NCBI GenBank assembly: GCA_030141605.1 | Contig: JAQGDQ010000190.1 | Coordinates: forward strand, 248,001-312,000 | Source of the DNA: Tubiluchus corallicola | Lineage: Eukaryota; Priapulida; Priapulimorpha; Priapulimorphida; Tubiluchidae | Length of the DNA stretch: 64,000 nt | Direction of reading: 5' to 3' | In this document: positions 12,833 to 26,210 of the stretch, piece after piece | Numbering within the stretch: the first letter of the stretch is position 1 | Layout of the letters: each line of letters begins with the position of its first letter | The notes under the pieces: generated by a model | Told to the model about the DNA's origin: nothing | Databases searched by the model: none | Seen by the model: only the letters and a program-made list of their open reading frames with translations | Position numbers and translations under genes: made by a program

Positions 12833-15694
12833 TACATTTCTTATCTATCAAGTTTTGTATCAAACTTTCGTTAATTGTGAGTTTGCGTCAACATCAATAA
12901 TACTCTGTACATTAAGATCATAATAATTATTTCTCATCGTTTGATTGGTCAGCATTATTCAGAATGGCCTGTCTGTAGGAGGAGACGTGTAAATATTATT
13001 ACATAGTTCTTATCTAATTATTTGTAAATAAATCACTAGGCCAAAGAATACCATGTAAAACCATTAACAAAGCAATTCAGTGCAAGAGTGCACACGACGC
13101 GCTTGTAATAGAGAGCCCTGCGGGTGTATCACACCTGTCAATTATTTTCACTAGAGCAAAAGCTTTGAATACGGGCTCAAACTGATTTGCCATCTTTAAT
13201 GCAAAAGAACTAACTTGCATCCTTTTCACATAAACGCGGCGCTGCATATTATACATATCAGTGTTTTATCTCTTACTAGCCAGCCTCACATTCGTTTGTT
13301 TGGCTTTGATTTGTAATTGGATCTGACAGAAGAGTCTTATACAGAAGTGGCTAAGGAGAAAAAGGGGATGACTGTAACCGAAATTACCTAACTCCCGATG
13401 CTAGACTACAAACCACCACCAAGCCTACTTTAATTTAAGATTCAAATTAATTTACTCTCCATGTATATGTATAAAATACACTTTGGTTTATTTCCAATTA
13501 ATTTTATCCATCCAGTATTACGTAACCAATGCACAATATAACACGTTTTACGAATCGTGGTTGACATTTTCTTAAATTTACAGCCCATTTACAATGAAAT
13601 AGCATTCCTTCAAGCATTAAAAGCAGTAAATTTATGTTTTTTAAAAAATCTTTAAAACGTCAAATACTTCTGTCTTATATCTAACAGCGAACAACCGATT
13701 TGGATGGTGATTCGTATCAGTCGTATAGCATCCACCGATGCAAGAAATCAGTTGTAGCTAACCTGAATATAGTCATTGTTTTCTTATGTTATGTTTTCTT
13801 TTTGACTTCTTTTTATCTGTTTTCATTCAACTAACTGCTACATAGCTCTTCTTTATTCTGCTCTTTTCTCATTATCTTCATTCTTCATTGTTTATTTCAC
13901 GTTTCATTGTGGCTTAACAAGGTCCCCTTTATAACTACCATGCGGCAAACTTCAACATATAGTACGCTTAGTGAGTCAGAATTTATTTTATCATTTTTTC
14001 AGTTATGAAATAAAAGTTGTACATGTACATGTATTAATGTTGTTTGCTGATGAAATAAACTGATTTTGAATTTGAGTGCACTGCAGTCATACGTAGGGTG
14101 ATGCCTCAGCTTCTAACCTTAACCTTTTGAAAAACTTCAAAATCGTGGGGTCAACACTGCAATCAATAGTTCATTAAGTCTATTGCCATATCATTCCTAA
14201 ATGCAGAAATATTCTATTTATAAATCAAGTTTTTCACATGGCCCTCTTAGTTGTGGAACCCTAACTAGACAATGATTTCCCTGTTAACATTTCAAAATCA
14301 ACACCAGTAGGTCTCTTACCGCTAGCTAATTAATTAGTTTTAAGTGTCTTGATAGATCACAGGTCCCGCTATTCGGTGATTTCTAGAAAAGTGTAATTTA
14401 CATTCAATTATATAACTCAGTACAGCTAGATCTTAGAAACACTTTTTAAGCTTTATGTATGATTCTTCATTCTGGCATTCTGTCAAACATGTAAAAAACG
14501 TAATGCTCTGTATAGTCTCAACGATCATATACTTTTATTTTAAAAACTTTCACTCTAGCGGGCCATTACGTTTTTATGTTAAAGATGGCAAGCCTCAAAA
14601 GAGCTTTCTCAAATCATGTGTAATTGGTACTGGAGTTGTTGTATAGGCTGCAAACATTTCGTAAACTTCTGTCTAATAAAGCAGCTTAAGTAAATGAACA
14701 CAAAAGTAGGATGCGTCAACATAATCAGCACATATACAGACAACTTTCATTTTGACAGCTGCTTCTAAAATAACAAGAACACTTGCTTAGAAAAACTTCG
14801 TTTAAGAACGCTGCGTATGCGTTAAGAACGTTCGTAAGACCTATAGTCCCATAGCGAGAGGTTTATTCTCATGCATGCGTGCATATGTATTATGTAAAGG
14901 GTGATACGTTAATGTTCAAAGAAAATTAAGTATGTTATACACAGAATACATTTTTGTGCATATTTGGGATTTCATTATAGTATGTTAAGAAGTACGCTAA
15001 CACAGATTTCACAGTTCTACTTATTTCGAATCAATATTCTAAAGAATCTAAAGTCTTAAGCCACGCAATATACACCTTTGTTTCAAGATAACTGTACCGC
15101 GCATTTGTTTACACTGGTTATCTACAGTATTATGTTTTAATAAAAAGAAATCAACAGAGTGACATTTGACCTGAAATTCCGGTTAACCTATTCACTAACA
15201 GTGGCAAGTACAGAAGTACTTCAACAAGATTACGTATACCTCAATGTTATCACAAGTTCGCGTGCAAGCGTACAATTAATGCTGAAGTCGTTTAATGAAA
15301 TATATGCAGCACTATATAATTACTATGGCGCGCTCAGTCGAGTATTATAAACGTGTGCTATAATAATGAATTGCTTTGTCCTGGGCATGCTTTGCTAATA
15401 AAGAGTGTTTATGCGCTGGGTTATTATAATACACCAATCTATCAAGTCGGGAGTTAGAATCTGTTTGAGTGAGATTGTATTTACTATGAGGTAAATTTGC
15501 CTTATCACAGGAACACCTGAACGCAGGAGAGAGGAAAGATTATAACTTATTCATGTACAATGATTATAGTTATGTACCTAAAGCATATACTATCCTATAA
15601 CTTGTCGTTTTAAAGAGTAAATTAAATTTACATTAACCATTTAATGACATTTATATATTCGTTGTAAAAAATATTTTTCTATAATAATTTACAC
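12833..15694. other. Intergenic DNA with LINE 3'-UTR-like stretch
   Basis: No gene is supported. The 13770–14075 stretch is T/C-rich and ends in GATGAAATAAACTGATTTTG. This resembles the 3' untranslated region and tail of animal non-LTR retrotransposons in plus orientation, but no reverse-transcriptase remnant precedes it. Confidence 0.35.
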
Positions 15695-15824
15695 CAAAAC
15701 ATATGGGACGCTATCCACTTTCAAAGGAGAGACTTGCAGCATCATACCTAATTACATTTTAGCAATTTATTTTTAAAATGTTTAGTTCTCTCCATTGAAA
15801 GTGTCTTGTCCCACGTGTTTTGCA
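15695..15824. mobile_element. Small palindromic MITE
   Basis: The left arm (15695–15737) has CAAAACATATGGGAC then CACTTTCAAAGGAGAGA. The right arm (15784–15824), reverse-complemented, reads CAAAACACGTGGGAC then CACTTTCAATGGAGAGA. About 40 bp pair with few mismatches around a 45-bp AT-rich centre, as expected for a short MITE. No target duplication was identified with confidence. Confidence 0.6.
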
Positions 15825-18800
15825 GAATACACTTTACAACGTCTGTGTTACAGCTGATTGAAATATTACTGAACTTATGAAAAACGAGTAAAACTTAAAA
15901 TTAATGGGTGTACAGTGCTCACAGAATCACAGTATATGTGGTGATACTTTTGCAATGATTGGGCAAAAAGCAAGTCAAAATAAGTTTTTTGCTTGTGTTT
16001 TTTTATTTCTGTCAAAATGATCCATTAACTTGTAATAATTTCTGACAAAAATACTTATTAGAGCTAACAGGTTCTTGTCGCTTTATTGCCACGAACAGAA
16101 GTAAAGAGTTCGAACAACGTAGAAAGATGCATCTGTAAGATCAGGCTTTCAATACAACCAAGCGCTCTGCAGGATGAGCCTTCTTAAAATGAAAATGAAT
16201 GTAGTAGGGCTGTGGTACAAAAGAAATTTATCAATGTGTCTGCCCGAACCGCAATGGGACAGGATTTTTTCTCCAAATCTTGTCATTTGAAGCAACTAAG
16301 TACACACAGATGCACAGATTCCACACACTCGTGAGTCTCTGCACAGCGCATGCATAATGCAATAATGGGAATGGGATAAAAGGAAACAGTCTGAGCTACG
16401 AATGGATGGTCACATTATTCATTGAAACAAGTTGGTTACTTAATTCCAAGCCACGTGAAAGCAGTCACTTTTTCACAAGTGAAATAATAGTACATTTTTG
16501 GAATACCAATTACTAAACTCAGTTCTACTGTACACTACAAAAACTTTTAAATCTAACAGTTATCTTTAGAGCAATGAGTGACCTATATGACACCCCCGGT
16601 TTGGGGCATCCCTTGAGCTTTACATCACTCTTTACATGATCAATAGCTCTTCCACATTGCACCAGACTCCATTTTCTTGCAAGCGGACATTATTATATTA
16701 TTACTCATGCTGCATATTTAAAGTAATTGAGTGAGTTGATGAGAATGAAGTTGAACGTGAGCTCCGAAACTACACATTAATTGCAAAGTTCTGTAATAAT
16801 TACTTATGACGAAAAGCATTCATACATAAATTACTTCACCTGGATCAGTAAAAGCTAGGCCATTTCGTATTAGCTAACCCGAAGAAATCTTGTTCAGGAC
16901 GAAAACCAGTGAACGAAACGAAAATAAGCTCAACCAATCTATTTGTGCAAGTACAAGGCTAAACGCTTACTTAAACTACAATATCATATGTCATACATGT
17001 ATGATGTGGCATGAATAGTAAGTGTACACAGTAATGTTTATTTGAGAGATAACATAATTGGCAGCAAGTAAATATGTAATATCCTGAAGTGATGTTACAA
17101 AATCAGCCGTGTTGGCTTTTTGATAACAATGATATTTACATAAGAGTTGCTCCGTTACAGTGGGGCGGTACTATTTTGTTGCTTCTTTCTTTTGCAACAA
17201 AAACAGCACACGCAAATTGAAGAAACGTAAAACTAATTGAACAGCTTATTACAACAGCAGACTGACTGCGATGATGGATAATTACTGTTGAATGACCACA
17301 TTATCATCATCATCGGTGCAATGCTCCAAATAATTCGTTCATTTTACCAATGATCAAACTGTTTCAAATGTTTGATTGGGTAATGCTTTATTCAGTGAAC
17401 ACATGAGGCTTCAACTCAACTCAATCGTGTTATCGTTTTGGTGTTGTCTTATCTTTTCATTTATTACGTTAACTTGCAAAAAAATCGTTTAATTACACCA
17501 ACAAAAGATCGAGCAAATCTAACACAAACCACGCCATTGATACATGTGGGATTTCAAAGTTTTCCATTCAGCGTGTTTGCCTAGTGAATGTTCAGCGCAA
17601 TTCAGCACGTTCACTTGCGCGAAAAACAGTAATTTTATCAGCAGCAGCTGTTGATTTGTCATTAAACTGACAGACGCAAATTACATATTTCTGTGATAAA
17701 CTATTCGATCAGTGGACGGTATATACGCAATAATTTCACCTGATGACAAACAGTTATTCTTAATAAAAGTAACAGTTAGAGTACTGCATAATGAAATAAG
17801 CCATCGAGCTCAGTGCATATAATCAGCTTGCTGTAATTCAGACACGCCTACGCGGAATAATTAAGACCTGGGTTTCGTTTGATATTTTATGCCATAGCTT
17901 TTCTATACGGCTCGACACATTGTACCCCAAATTCAGCACTCAATGGCCTAATGTAGATTACCGTGGCAAGATTGGAATCTAGCTCATTATATTTTATGAG
18001 ACATGAACTGGCAGAAGTGTCTCACCAATATTTGGGTCATATACCGTGTCCCTCGATGAGCCTCACAGAATTACTCACTGACTAGATTTAACACTAGTGC
18101 CTGGTCACTTATTCCACTTGCTTAGAAACTTTGGGGATAATGCAAAACTGGTTACGTACGCATGTTCTTCAGTATTTAATACTATTCATTTATATATCTC
18201 TCTTGATATGGCCTGTGGCGACAGGCCGGCCAGCGATGTATCTTTCGGAAAGACGCAACACTTTTCATATGAATGTAGATTAAAATGCGTTCAATTTCTG
18301 CATGTATGAGTAGAATAAACGAACAGTGAACAGTGTACCAAACTGGTTAGGTACGTTCAGCCCCCCCCCCGGTAGTAACATTGTTTTGACAGATGTACCA
18401 TATTGGCGTACTTCTAGCAAAGTGAAATTCCACTACCCAGTCAAATACCAACGCCAAGAGAAGCGGAACGGAAAGGTTAACGCTTTAATAATAACAGTAT
18501 AATGGATCACTGATCGTAATTTATGAACTATAAGCTAACAGTCACTATTATGATCTTGATCAGATTTGGCAGAATTTTGCCAAAGCACTAAGTCAGTTCT
18601 TAACCGAACTCATATTGTACAAAATTGTTGGTAATGGGCTCTTTGTATTTGCTGTAATTATAAAGGGTGTCATTTCACAATTCCCATACCACTTACTTTG
18701 TTTATAAATTTCGCACACGCAAACAGATACAAGCCATTGTATAATCAAGTACAACTGCGTACTACAATATAGTAAGTAGTTCCTGTCAATAAGAATTTTT

Positions 18801-19016
18801 AAGCTTTTTACTCGGTACAGCTGTGTTACACTAGTCCTGAAAGTTCATTACATATACATGCATTGCATATACACTGTAAAAGTAGCATATGGAAAAAATG
18901 TAAAATGGTAAAAATGGATAAGGAAAAATGGCACAGAAAAAAGGGTCAAATGGAAAAACATGGCACACTTATAAAATATAAATTCAGTGAAAAGGCTACT
19001 GTGATATATTTTATTT
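15825..19016. other. Intergenic DNA, no gene supported
   Basis: No exon-like frames. It contains a cytosine run at about 18361–18371 and imperfect AAAATGG-type repetition at 18885–18960. Confidence 0.45.
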
Positions 19017-19215
19017 ATCTTTACCTCTGCTAAGGATCTTATGCTTGTTTTTTCTGTCAGTAAGCCTATTATGCAAAAACTACGTAACGGATTTCCACGA
19101 AACTAAGAAGGTGTAAAAGCAAAAAAGCTGCATTTTGACACAAATTCCAGGGGGTGAAAACCCCCCAATTGGCCGTTTTTCGCTCGTTCTTTTTTACAAA
19201 AGTTGATCAAGTACA
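19017..19215 (+). repeat. Possible dispersed invertebrate repeat
   Basis: The order 'TTTACCTCTGCTAAGGA', then 'CAAAAACTACGTAACGGATTT', is like a repeat I recall from other aquatic animal genomes, in which a CCTCCGCCAAGGAGG-type start precedes AAGTTATGGACGGATTT. This rests on memory of the motif and is unverified. Confidence 0.25.
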
Positions 19216-22200
19216 GAAACATTCGTGAAGCACTTCGTGGATATCTCAGAGTGAGTGTTATTGCACTCTGGGAAAAAAATGACTTGACTATAAGATACAG
19301 TACTTCTTTTTTATTATCTCTATCGACACAAACAACGACGAGTTAATTCTAGGTTCCATTTCGAAAAATTTTCGTTTGGAAAGAAAAAAGTGTCATTTTC
19401 CTGTACGATTTCCTACACGTTCCGACACAGGCTGCAATGAAAAATCACCAACATCGCAATATCGCCGAAATTAACTAGTGCATGTTGCTATATAGTTTGT
19501 ATTTGCTCAAAGAACTGTTTGACAGAAAAAAGAATGATTTCAGTATACATGTATAAACTTTATTCTGTAAATTTAGCAGCAAAAACATTTATTAAATATT
19601 TTGACTGTCAATTATTAACATTTTACAGCCGTCGTTAATACACCCACTTTTATGTTTGCAATTTAATCATTTACACATTACTAAGTATCGAGCAATTTAC
19701 ACCAAATTGACATGAATTGCATAATGTCTGGTTAAAAGAAAAATTAAAAAGCTTATTGCTATAATATTCTGAGCAACATTTGCCACCGATTTACGCCGCG
19801 TAATTACCGCGAATAAAAACAACGCTGTGTTTTATTAATCACGCAGTTCAGACTCAAATAATTACGGCTTCCTATGGCGGATCTACGCATCTGAGGAAAT
19901 ACACTACCACTTAGCTGTGTGTAAAGAGAAACTTCGCTTATTAGAAGTGTAAAAATTTCAAAAAACGAAATCGTGCTGAAATAGTTGAACGCCTTGTTTC
20001 AAAGCAAAAGAAACAAGTCAAGTAACCCATTTTTGTGATCATGCATCCCGATTAGATGCGGTCTCACGACCAACAAGATCCGCCCTCGGTTTGCTGTCGG
20101 GATGAAAGCCACAATCATGGCGAAGTTTTTCACCATTCTTAAAACAAGCAGCCCATTTTGCGGCTATGTTGACACAGCTAGTAAAATAAACAAATCTACT
20201 CGAGTATTTAAGGCATCAACTACACACCAGCTAACTGTAGGGGCGAGTCCAGTACCGGGTGTGTTATCGCAACAGGAAAAATGCATCTTCAGTAACTGCA
20301 ATCTTGGCTCCGCTTAAAAATATTATGCAGAATCTATCGTTGAAACGCTGAGCTCGTAAATTCGATATTTCTCCAGTTAGCGGTGATTACTTAGCCGTTT
20401 GAAAAAAATTCTCTGCCGTTTTGGATCCGGTTTAAGCTGCTGGTGTCGGTTGAACTGTCATTATTCACACTAGAATGGTTAGAACCGTCAGGCTTACATG
20501 AATTATTATGTTAGCACGGAGGAAAAAACTTGTGAAAACGCGGCAGTCAGTCCAATTTAATAATCGATTGAAACAACTGCCAGTTTACGACAAGGGAAGT
20601 AGGATATACATTGTCAAGCAATATTTTATTTCACGATGAATTTAACCGTATCATTATGTTCGTGGAACCACGCTAAAAAAGTAATCGAGGTTTTTTTTGG
20701 ATTGCCACTGTCATTCTAGCTGTTGCTGCCTAAAATGCGAATGCAGCTTTATATAAAAAAAGGGAACGCAGATTACAAATTAGATCGAATACTGAAGCAG
20801 AAAAAAATTATTTCATCAATAATATACACTTCACTTGTGTTAGACGAGTGAAATACTACAAGATCTAAGTTAATCTTGGAAAGATAAAGAACAAACAAAA
20901 CATTAATGGTGTGTCAGTAATAAAGTAAAGTCTAGCCGTATCTCAACACCTACAGAACTTACCGTAACTCCTACAGAAAGCTATTATTGTGCAATTTGTT
21001 AATATGTCATGTTAATAAGCAATAGGTCTCGCCAAATCTACACAACTTTGAAAGAGATGAGCTCAGACAACTATTAGCTCAATACAAGCATCCTAGCTCT
21101 TAATATGAAGGACTATTTTTGTGGATAAAAATGTGATGAGAAAATTATTGAGCACCTATTCTACTAAGACTGTACTATTAACTAGGCGCAGGCTAGCTTC
21201 AAGTCGAGAGAATTCCTGGAGAACGAAGGAAAGCATTCAGCCGAAATTACATAAATAATATTTCCATAATGTTAATCAAACTCCTAAAATCACTTTACCT
21301 AGATATAAAAACACGATTAGGTATAAAAGATAGCAACCAAAGTTTACTGCAGCTTCTGTTAGGTGTTAGCATAAGCATAATAACAAATTCGTGGTTGGTT
21401 ACAGCAGCGCTGTAAGAATCTGCATAAATGAATTTAGTGTAACCCCCACGTCGTAAGGAAGGGCTTGAGAATGGCTAAGAACTCTTTATGCAAACTTTGT
21501 CCCTACTCCAACTAGCGATTTTACACTGCTTTCTCACCATGAATAACACACATGTCGCTAACAGACTTCAAAATTATCTGCACACTTCCTATGTACATTT
21601 ACAAGGTGTTCCTCTGTTTGCAAAACGTTTAAACAAAAAAGTAGAAAAGCGGGGTGAACTCTTCTCTAAGCACTGAAATTGGACAATTTAAAATTTATAA
21701 CATTGTACAAGGCGTATAAAGATTACACTGAGGACTGCAGATTATAGGAGAAATCAATATAGAAGCTTGTGAGAACTAGTCAACTAGTGAACAACTGACA
21801 AGTTTAATGCACTTGCGCAAAAGCAAGACTGCCACCGAGAAAAATAAACAGGAAAAATCGTATAAACAAAACAAACGGCAAGAGCATTAACAATAAAGCA
21901 TACAAAAGTTACCGCCATTCTGCACATCTATCTAAAGTAGCTTTGAAAGATCTTCTTTTGGTAACTCTGGAGTGAATTGACTTCAAAAATACACGGAATT
22001 ATAAAGTACATTCTTCATTTCTTCAACAAACAATAGCCGTTAACAAAAATGTGCCATCAAAGGAATCACAAACTATGACTTCGCAAAATAGAATAACTAC
22101 TTACAACATATACTGTGTATACATGTATTAGAAATGTAAAAAAATATTTAGACATCTTCCAAGGACTTGTCAACTGTGATGAACGTGTAATTTGAGAAAC

Positions 22201-22777
22201 AGTTCCACTGAAGCAGTAAAAAACCGTTGCATAACAAACTGTTGCGATGTATTAATTACCGTTTTTCACCTTGAGCCAAGTGTGTCATAGAGATTCGCTG
22301 GCTATGCAGAGACCATTCTCAAAGTCATGAAATAATTTTGGGCGTTTTCACATCAGTCACTAACTCAACAAGCAGGTTATCATTAATGTGATTTTTTTCT
22401 CCGTACAGATTAACATTTAGTGCTAAACGCAGTTCAAAATCATCAGTCACTTTCGCCATTGCTGATGCCTGATGACATCGATTTAAAACGAAGACAAAAA
22501 TCTAGTATGAAGAATTTAAATTATCCCTGATGTTGTAGTATAGATTAAGTCCTAGTATTGACTCCATGCTCTGTCAACGCCTTTAAAAAGTGGTTTTGCC
22601 CTAATTGACGTCTAACATTATGTCAGTCATTTTCGTTGACTGCCCAATCAGCGTGCAAATTATTTCACCCCTGCAGCAGGTACGTTCGGGACATTTAGCT
22701 ACAGCTCCGTGTTTGTGCTTATGAAACAGAGCAATCAGTTTATCTGCTGATTAAACATTAGTTGTGACTGTCATGTT
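19216..22777. other. Intergenic DNA, no gene supported
   Basis: Only short open frames without domain signatures or splice context. Confidence 0.45.
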
Positions 22778-22802
22778 GTTTAGTTTAGTTTAGTTTAGTT
22801 TA
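22778..22802. repeat. (GTTTA) pentanucleotide run
   Basis: Five tandem copies of GTTTA. Its reverse complement (TAAAC units) matches the AAACTAAACT tail type seen on some LINEs, including the tail near 60.7 kb here. It may be the tail of a decayed minus-strand LINE. Confidence 0.7.
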
Positions 22803-22975
22803 ACTTAGACAATTATTGTTGTCCTGCGTGAGCTGCTATCCCGAATGCTGTTGAGCGTGCTTACGTTGCAGCGGGGGCGGAGGGATAGCCCAATAAATTT
22901 GACGTCAATTGGGAACAAGTAGGTGCACAACGTGGGCGGGGTTACCTGGAACACAGTCTCATCCTTCAGTTACTC

Positions 22976-23535
22976 ATGGATTATGCATTGTGCCAAAAAA
23001 GCTTTTCCATAGTCTATATGGACTTTAGTAAAGCGCACGACTTTTAGGATTTTGTGGATTTAAGAATCAGGCATGGTCATCAATGCAGAGAATACAAAAT
23101 TTATGGTGGTGAACGGGTGAATAGGGACTACACTTATTTGGACTACACTGTTTTTACTCAAGATGGGTTGCCTCAAGCTGCTGTTACGGAAATTTTAAAT
23201 CCAAGCAACTACACGTGACGAAATTTATCTATTTTGCAAGCAAGAACATTGACTTTCCATTTTAGAATGAACGTAAAGAGCTAGAATCTGCATTGCTCTC
23301 GTCTATACTTCATGGGTATGGAGCCTGTATATGCAATGCTCGTATTGAAGAAGTCGCATATCGCATTACTATCAAAGCTCTACTGGGGGTTCGAACTTCT
23401 ACCTCAAACGACGTGTAATTTTTAAAACTTGGTATTAATTCACTTGGTATACCTTCACTTGAAGTGAGGGTCAACGTACAAAATGTACAAAAAGTTTGTT
23501 TCGAAATTGGTAAACTACCGTCGAGCTATAACGGA
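22976..23535 (+). mobile_element. Decayed LINE reverse-transcriptase fragment
   Basis: Pieces in shifting frames follow the order of a non-LTR reverse transcriptase. SIVYMDFSKAHDF (to 23044) matches the Y-x-DFSKAFD block. GMVINAENTKFMVVNG (23070–23117) matches the G-x-x-IN-x-x-KTK block. DYTYLDYTVFTQDG (23126–23167) matches the YLG block. From 23284, a thumb/C-terminal piece includes ALLGVRTSTSNDV and LGINSLGIPSLEVRV. Stops at 23045 and later, frame shifts, and loss of the stretch that should hold the catalytic FADD box show that it is dead. The element type is a LINE; the clade (CR1/L2/Rex-like) is a guess. Confidence 0.8.
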
Positions 23536-24550
23536 TGACCCGTTTACTTTGGCACGGAATTTCTGTAAAGATGTACGAACAAAGGTATATAAATAAAATA
23601 GTGTTAAATGTAGTAAAACTAGTAAACTGCGGATCATATACAGACAAATGTAGAGAGACGAAAGATCTATGTCTGGGATTCTGACCGTACAAAATGCAAG
23701 ACTTATTTGGAAAAGAATCCCAGCTTGCCAGTTTATGGGAACACAGAATACCTGAGCACAAACGTATAATCACCACAAGAATATGATTCTCATCCTGCAA
23801 TTTTGCTATAGAAACAGGTCGTTGGGCAAATACACCTAGTGAGCAGCGGTTGTGTACTCGCGGAAAAATGCAGACTGAAGAACACTACTTGTGCGAGACA
23901 TAGCGAGTGCCCTGGAAATGCGCTCCATAGATATGCGCTTAATTATAGCAACATTGGAAATTCATTCATTCCATGGAGAATTATTTGAAATTGGAAATTT
24001 CATTTATGATTGTATGCGTAAGACTTTGAACTAAATATTATAGGTTTTTGTTACATGTCATATAATTGCATGATTTGTGATTATCACGTAAGTAGAAAAT
24101 TTCACACAAATAGGTGCAAATAGTTGTTAATACTAGCTTCACAGATTTTCCAAATAATGTACTTGCTCTGAACCCCCACTGATTTCAAAGTTCGTGTATC
24201 TGTGTAAATAATTTGTGCAGTTATGTTCGGTCTGATGTTTGGCATAATCTAAAAATAATTACCTGGGCTCTGCCCGCTGAAAAACCATCGGATATTCGTT
24301 GATAATGTAAAAATGTTTTCATGTAAAAATTTAATTTTCAGAAATAAAATATGTGACTATGTATCTAAGTCTAACTAATACTAAGTCTACTTAGGAAATG
24401 TATAAAGACAGTCACACTGACGAAGCACAAATAAATTGAAATAAACATATTTTTTCACACCTGTTGAATATATACATGTAAACTACAATTACAACTATAG
24501 TATAAGTGTCATGTTGCTACGCGTAGGTTAGATACCTAAAGCATACATAC
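23536..24550. other. Intergenic or intronic DNA, no exon recognised
   Basis: This lies immediately downstream, in its sense, of the minus-strand exon at 24551–24863, so it is probably the start of that gene's first intron. No second exon could be recognised here. Confidence 0.4.
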
Positions 24551-24863
24551 CTCCAGGTTTGTACACCTCCCCGTTTGGAGCCTCATACATGATAGGTTCA
24601 CCTTTCTCATTAAATTTACAACACTTCGCTTTCGGATATTTCGCGCTGTAGTCATATGCATCAGCCATATCCGCTCGCTTCCGCTTTGAAGAAGCCAATT
24701 TCGAGTCATTATCGACCGCAGTTTCCGAATTACTCTCCGAGGAAGCGTTTTCCAACCTGCTACAAGTCTCCTCGTTTTTCTGTTTTTCCGGCGACTTTTG
24801 TTTCAAAGTTTCACCCAGTTTCTGTTTAACGTTATCCGATTTGCCGTCGCCATTTTTTGCCAT
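24551..24863 (-). CDS. First coding exon of an unrecognised lysine-rich, probably nuclear protein (partial)
   Basis: Read on the minus strand, the first ATG is at 24863 in a good context (ATCATGG). The frame stays open upstream only to a non-ATG codon. The exon gives 104 residues plus one base before a strong donor, CCTGGAG|GTATGT at 24551/24550; beyond it the frame stops after seven codons, as expected for an intron. The protein begins MAKNGDGKSDNVKQK and is rich in Lys, Glu, Ser and Asn, with a KRKR cluster that looks like a nuclear localisation signal. Its C-terminal part (AKCCKFNEKGEPIMYEAPN, then GEVYKPG) looks folded and conserved, and could be the lead-in to a chromatin-binding domain such as BAH, but I do not recognise the family. 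The region is richer in CpG than its surroundings, as at many 5' exons. Later exons were not found. Confidence 0.6.
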
Positions 24864-25439
24864 GATGCTTTTTGCTGTCGTAAGACGCACCGTCAATTTA
24901 ATCCAGTTTGTGTGTTCTGCTTTATTTACACACGCCTCTCTACCTCATGATTTAATCACGCACAATGAGGTCGATAATGTAAGGCTAATCTACAGCTACA
25001 GCTCAGTCACACTTAAGAGATAATCAATGTCTGCTATATCCAAACTTTTCATATCTGCACGAGCAATCTTCTTTGTGCAAGTCATGACAAGTGTTTTTCT
25101 TAGTCTGCGCTATCAGCCACGTGAATAACATCACCAAATAAGTTTTAGGGAGCTGTTCGTTAGTCTTAACGTTTATCGAAACAAAACTGTTCTACACCCA
25201 GCAGAGTGCATAAACCGGAATATGAGGGAATATGCGTGCAGAGACGCCTGTTTTCAACATGTGTCTGTAGTAAGTTTACACTGCAGCACCGGAAAACTAT
25301 CTGCACAGTAAATGGACACTGACTCTGGAGGAGTGGTAGCGTTGTCAGAAAAGATACATAGTTTCCTGTGACAAACTAGACATCTTGTTTAGCTGGAAAA
25401 AGTCAAAAAAGTTACAAGGTTTGAACAGTATAAGAGTTC
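24864..25439. other. Probable promoter side of the minus-strand exon
   Basis: Non-coding sequence upstream of the 24863 start codon. No TATA box is evident. Nothing else recognised. Confidence 0.35.
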
Positions 25440-26210
25440 AGTTACATATACAGGGTCGTACAGAGAAAATATTCCATTCAAACTATTTAATAAAACAAAA
25501 ATTACATGTCAAAAAGGCATGCAAATTTAATAAAATAACAAATGAACATATATATTTTATGCACAAGAGAAAATTAATGTAAATTTTGTGTTTTATTTTG
25601 CTGAACTTTTTAAAATGAGATGTTTAAAATTGTATTCCCATAACCATGAATAGGAAATTTTGGACCGGTTTAATGAAACAAGAAACTCAGCTGCTGATAT
25701 TTCTTATCTACATAATTTAGAAAAATGTGTCATGTTCTACATGCTTTCTTTCCAATTCGGTCACTTTACGAAGCGTAGGTCAGAATTGGTCAACAACTGA
25801 ATTAACTTAATTTTTAAGAAATTTAGCTCATTTTTGAAGCAAGTTTTCAGAAGCATCTTTCACTTCTCTTGCATGACGCGCTAGAGGATTTAAATCAAGG
25901 CTGTTTGTCAAGTCATGTACATAAAGAAACATCAAAACCTGAGTTTCTTTTTCATTTTAAACAGTCAATTTTGGAAAAAATTCTTATTCGTGACTATGGA
26001 AACATAGTTTTGAACGCCACATTTCTAAAATGTTCAGCAAAAATAAAACATAAAACTGACAACAAAATATTTCCTTTAGTATAACATATATCTATTCATT
26101 GTTATTCTATTAAATCTTTGTGTCTTCTTGATTTGTAATTTTTGTTTTATTAAAGAAATTGCAGGGAATGTAATGTTTCCTGCACGATCTATTAAATATG
26201 TTTGTTGCGT
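25440..26210. repeat. Inverted repeat pair (about 125-bp arms)
   Basis: The arm at about 25440–25563 and the reverse complement of about 26081–26210 align: both contain TTTAATAAAACAAAAATTACA followed by a diverged A-rich stretch and AATAACAAATGAA / AATAACAATGAAT. They are separated by about 520 bp. This could be a long-terminal-inverted-repeat DNA element or two head-to-head copies of a dispersed repeat. Open frames in the two arms give similar peptides (LIKQKL…), which simply reflects the repeat. Confidence 0.55.
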
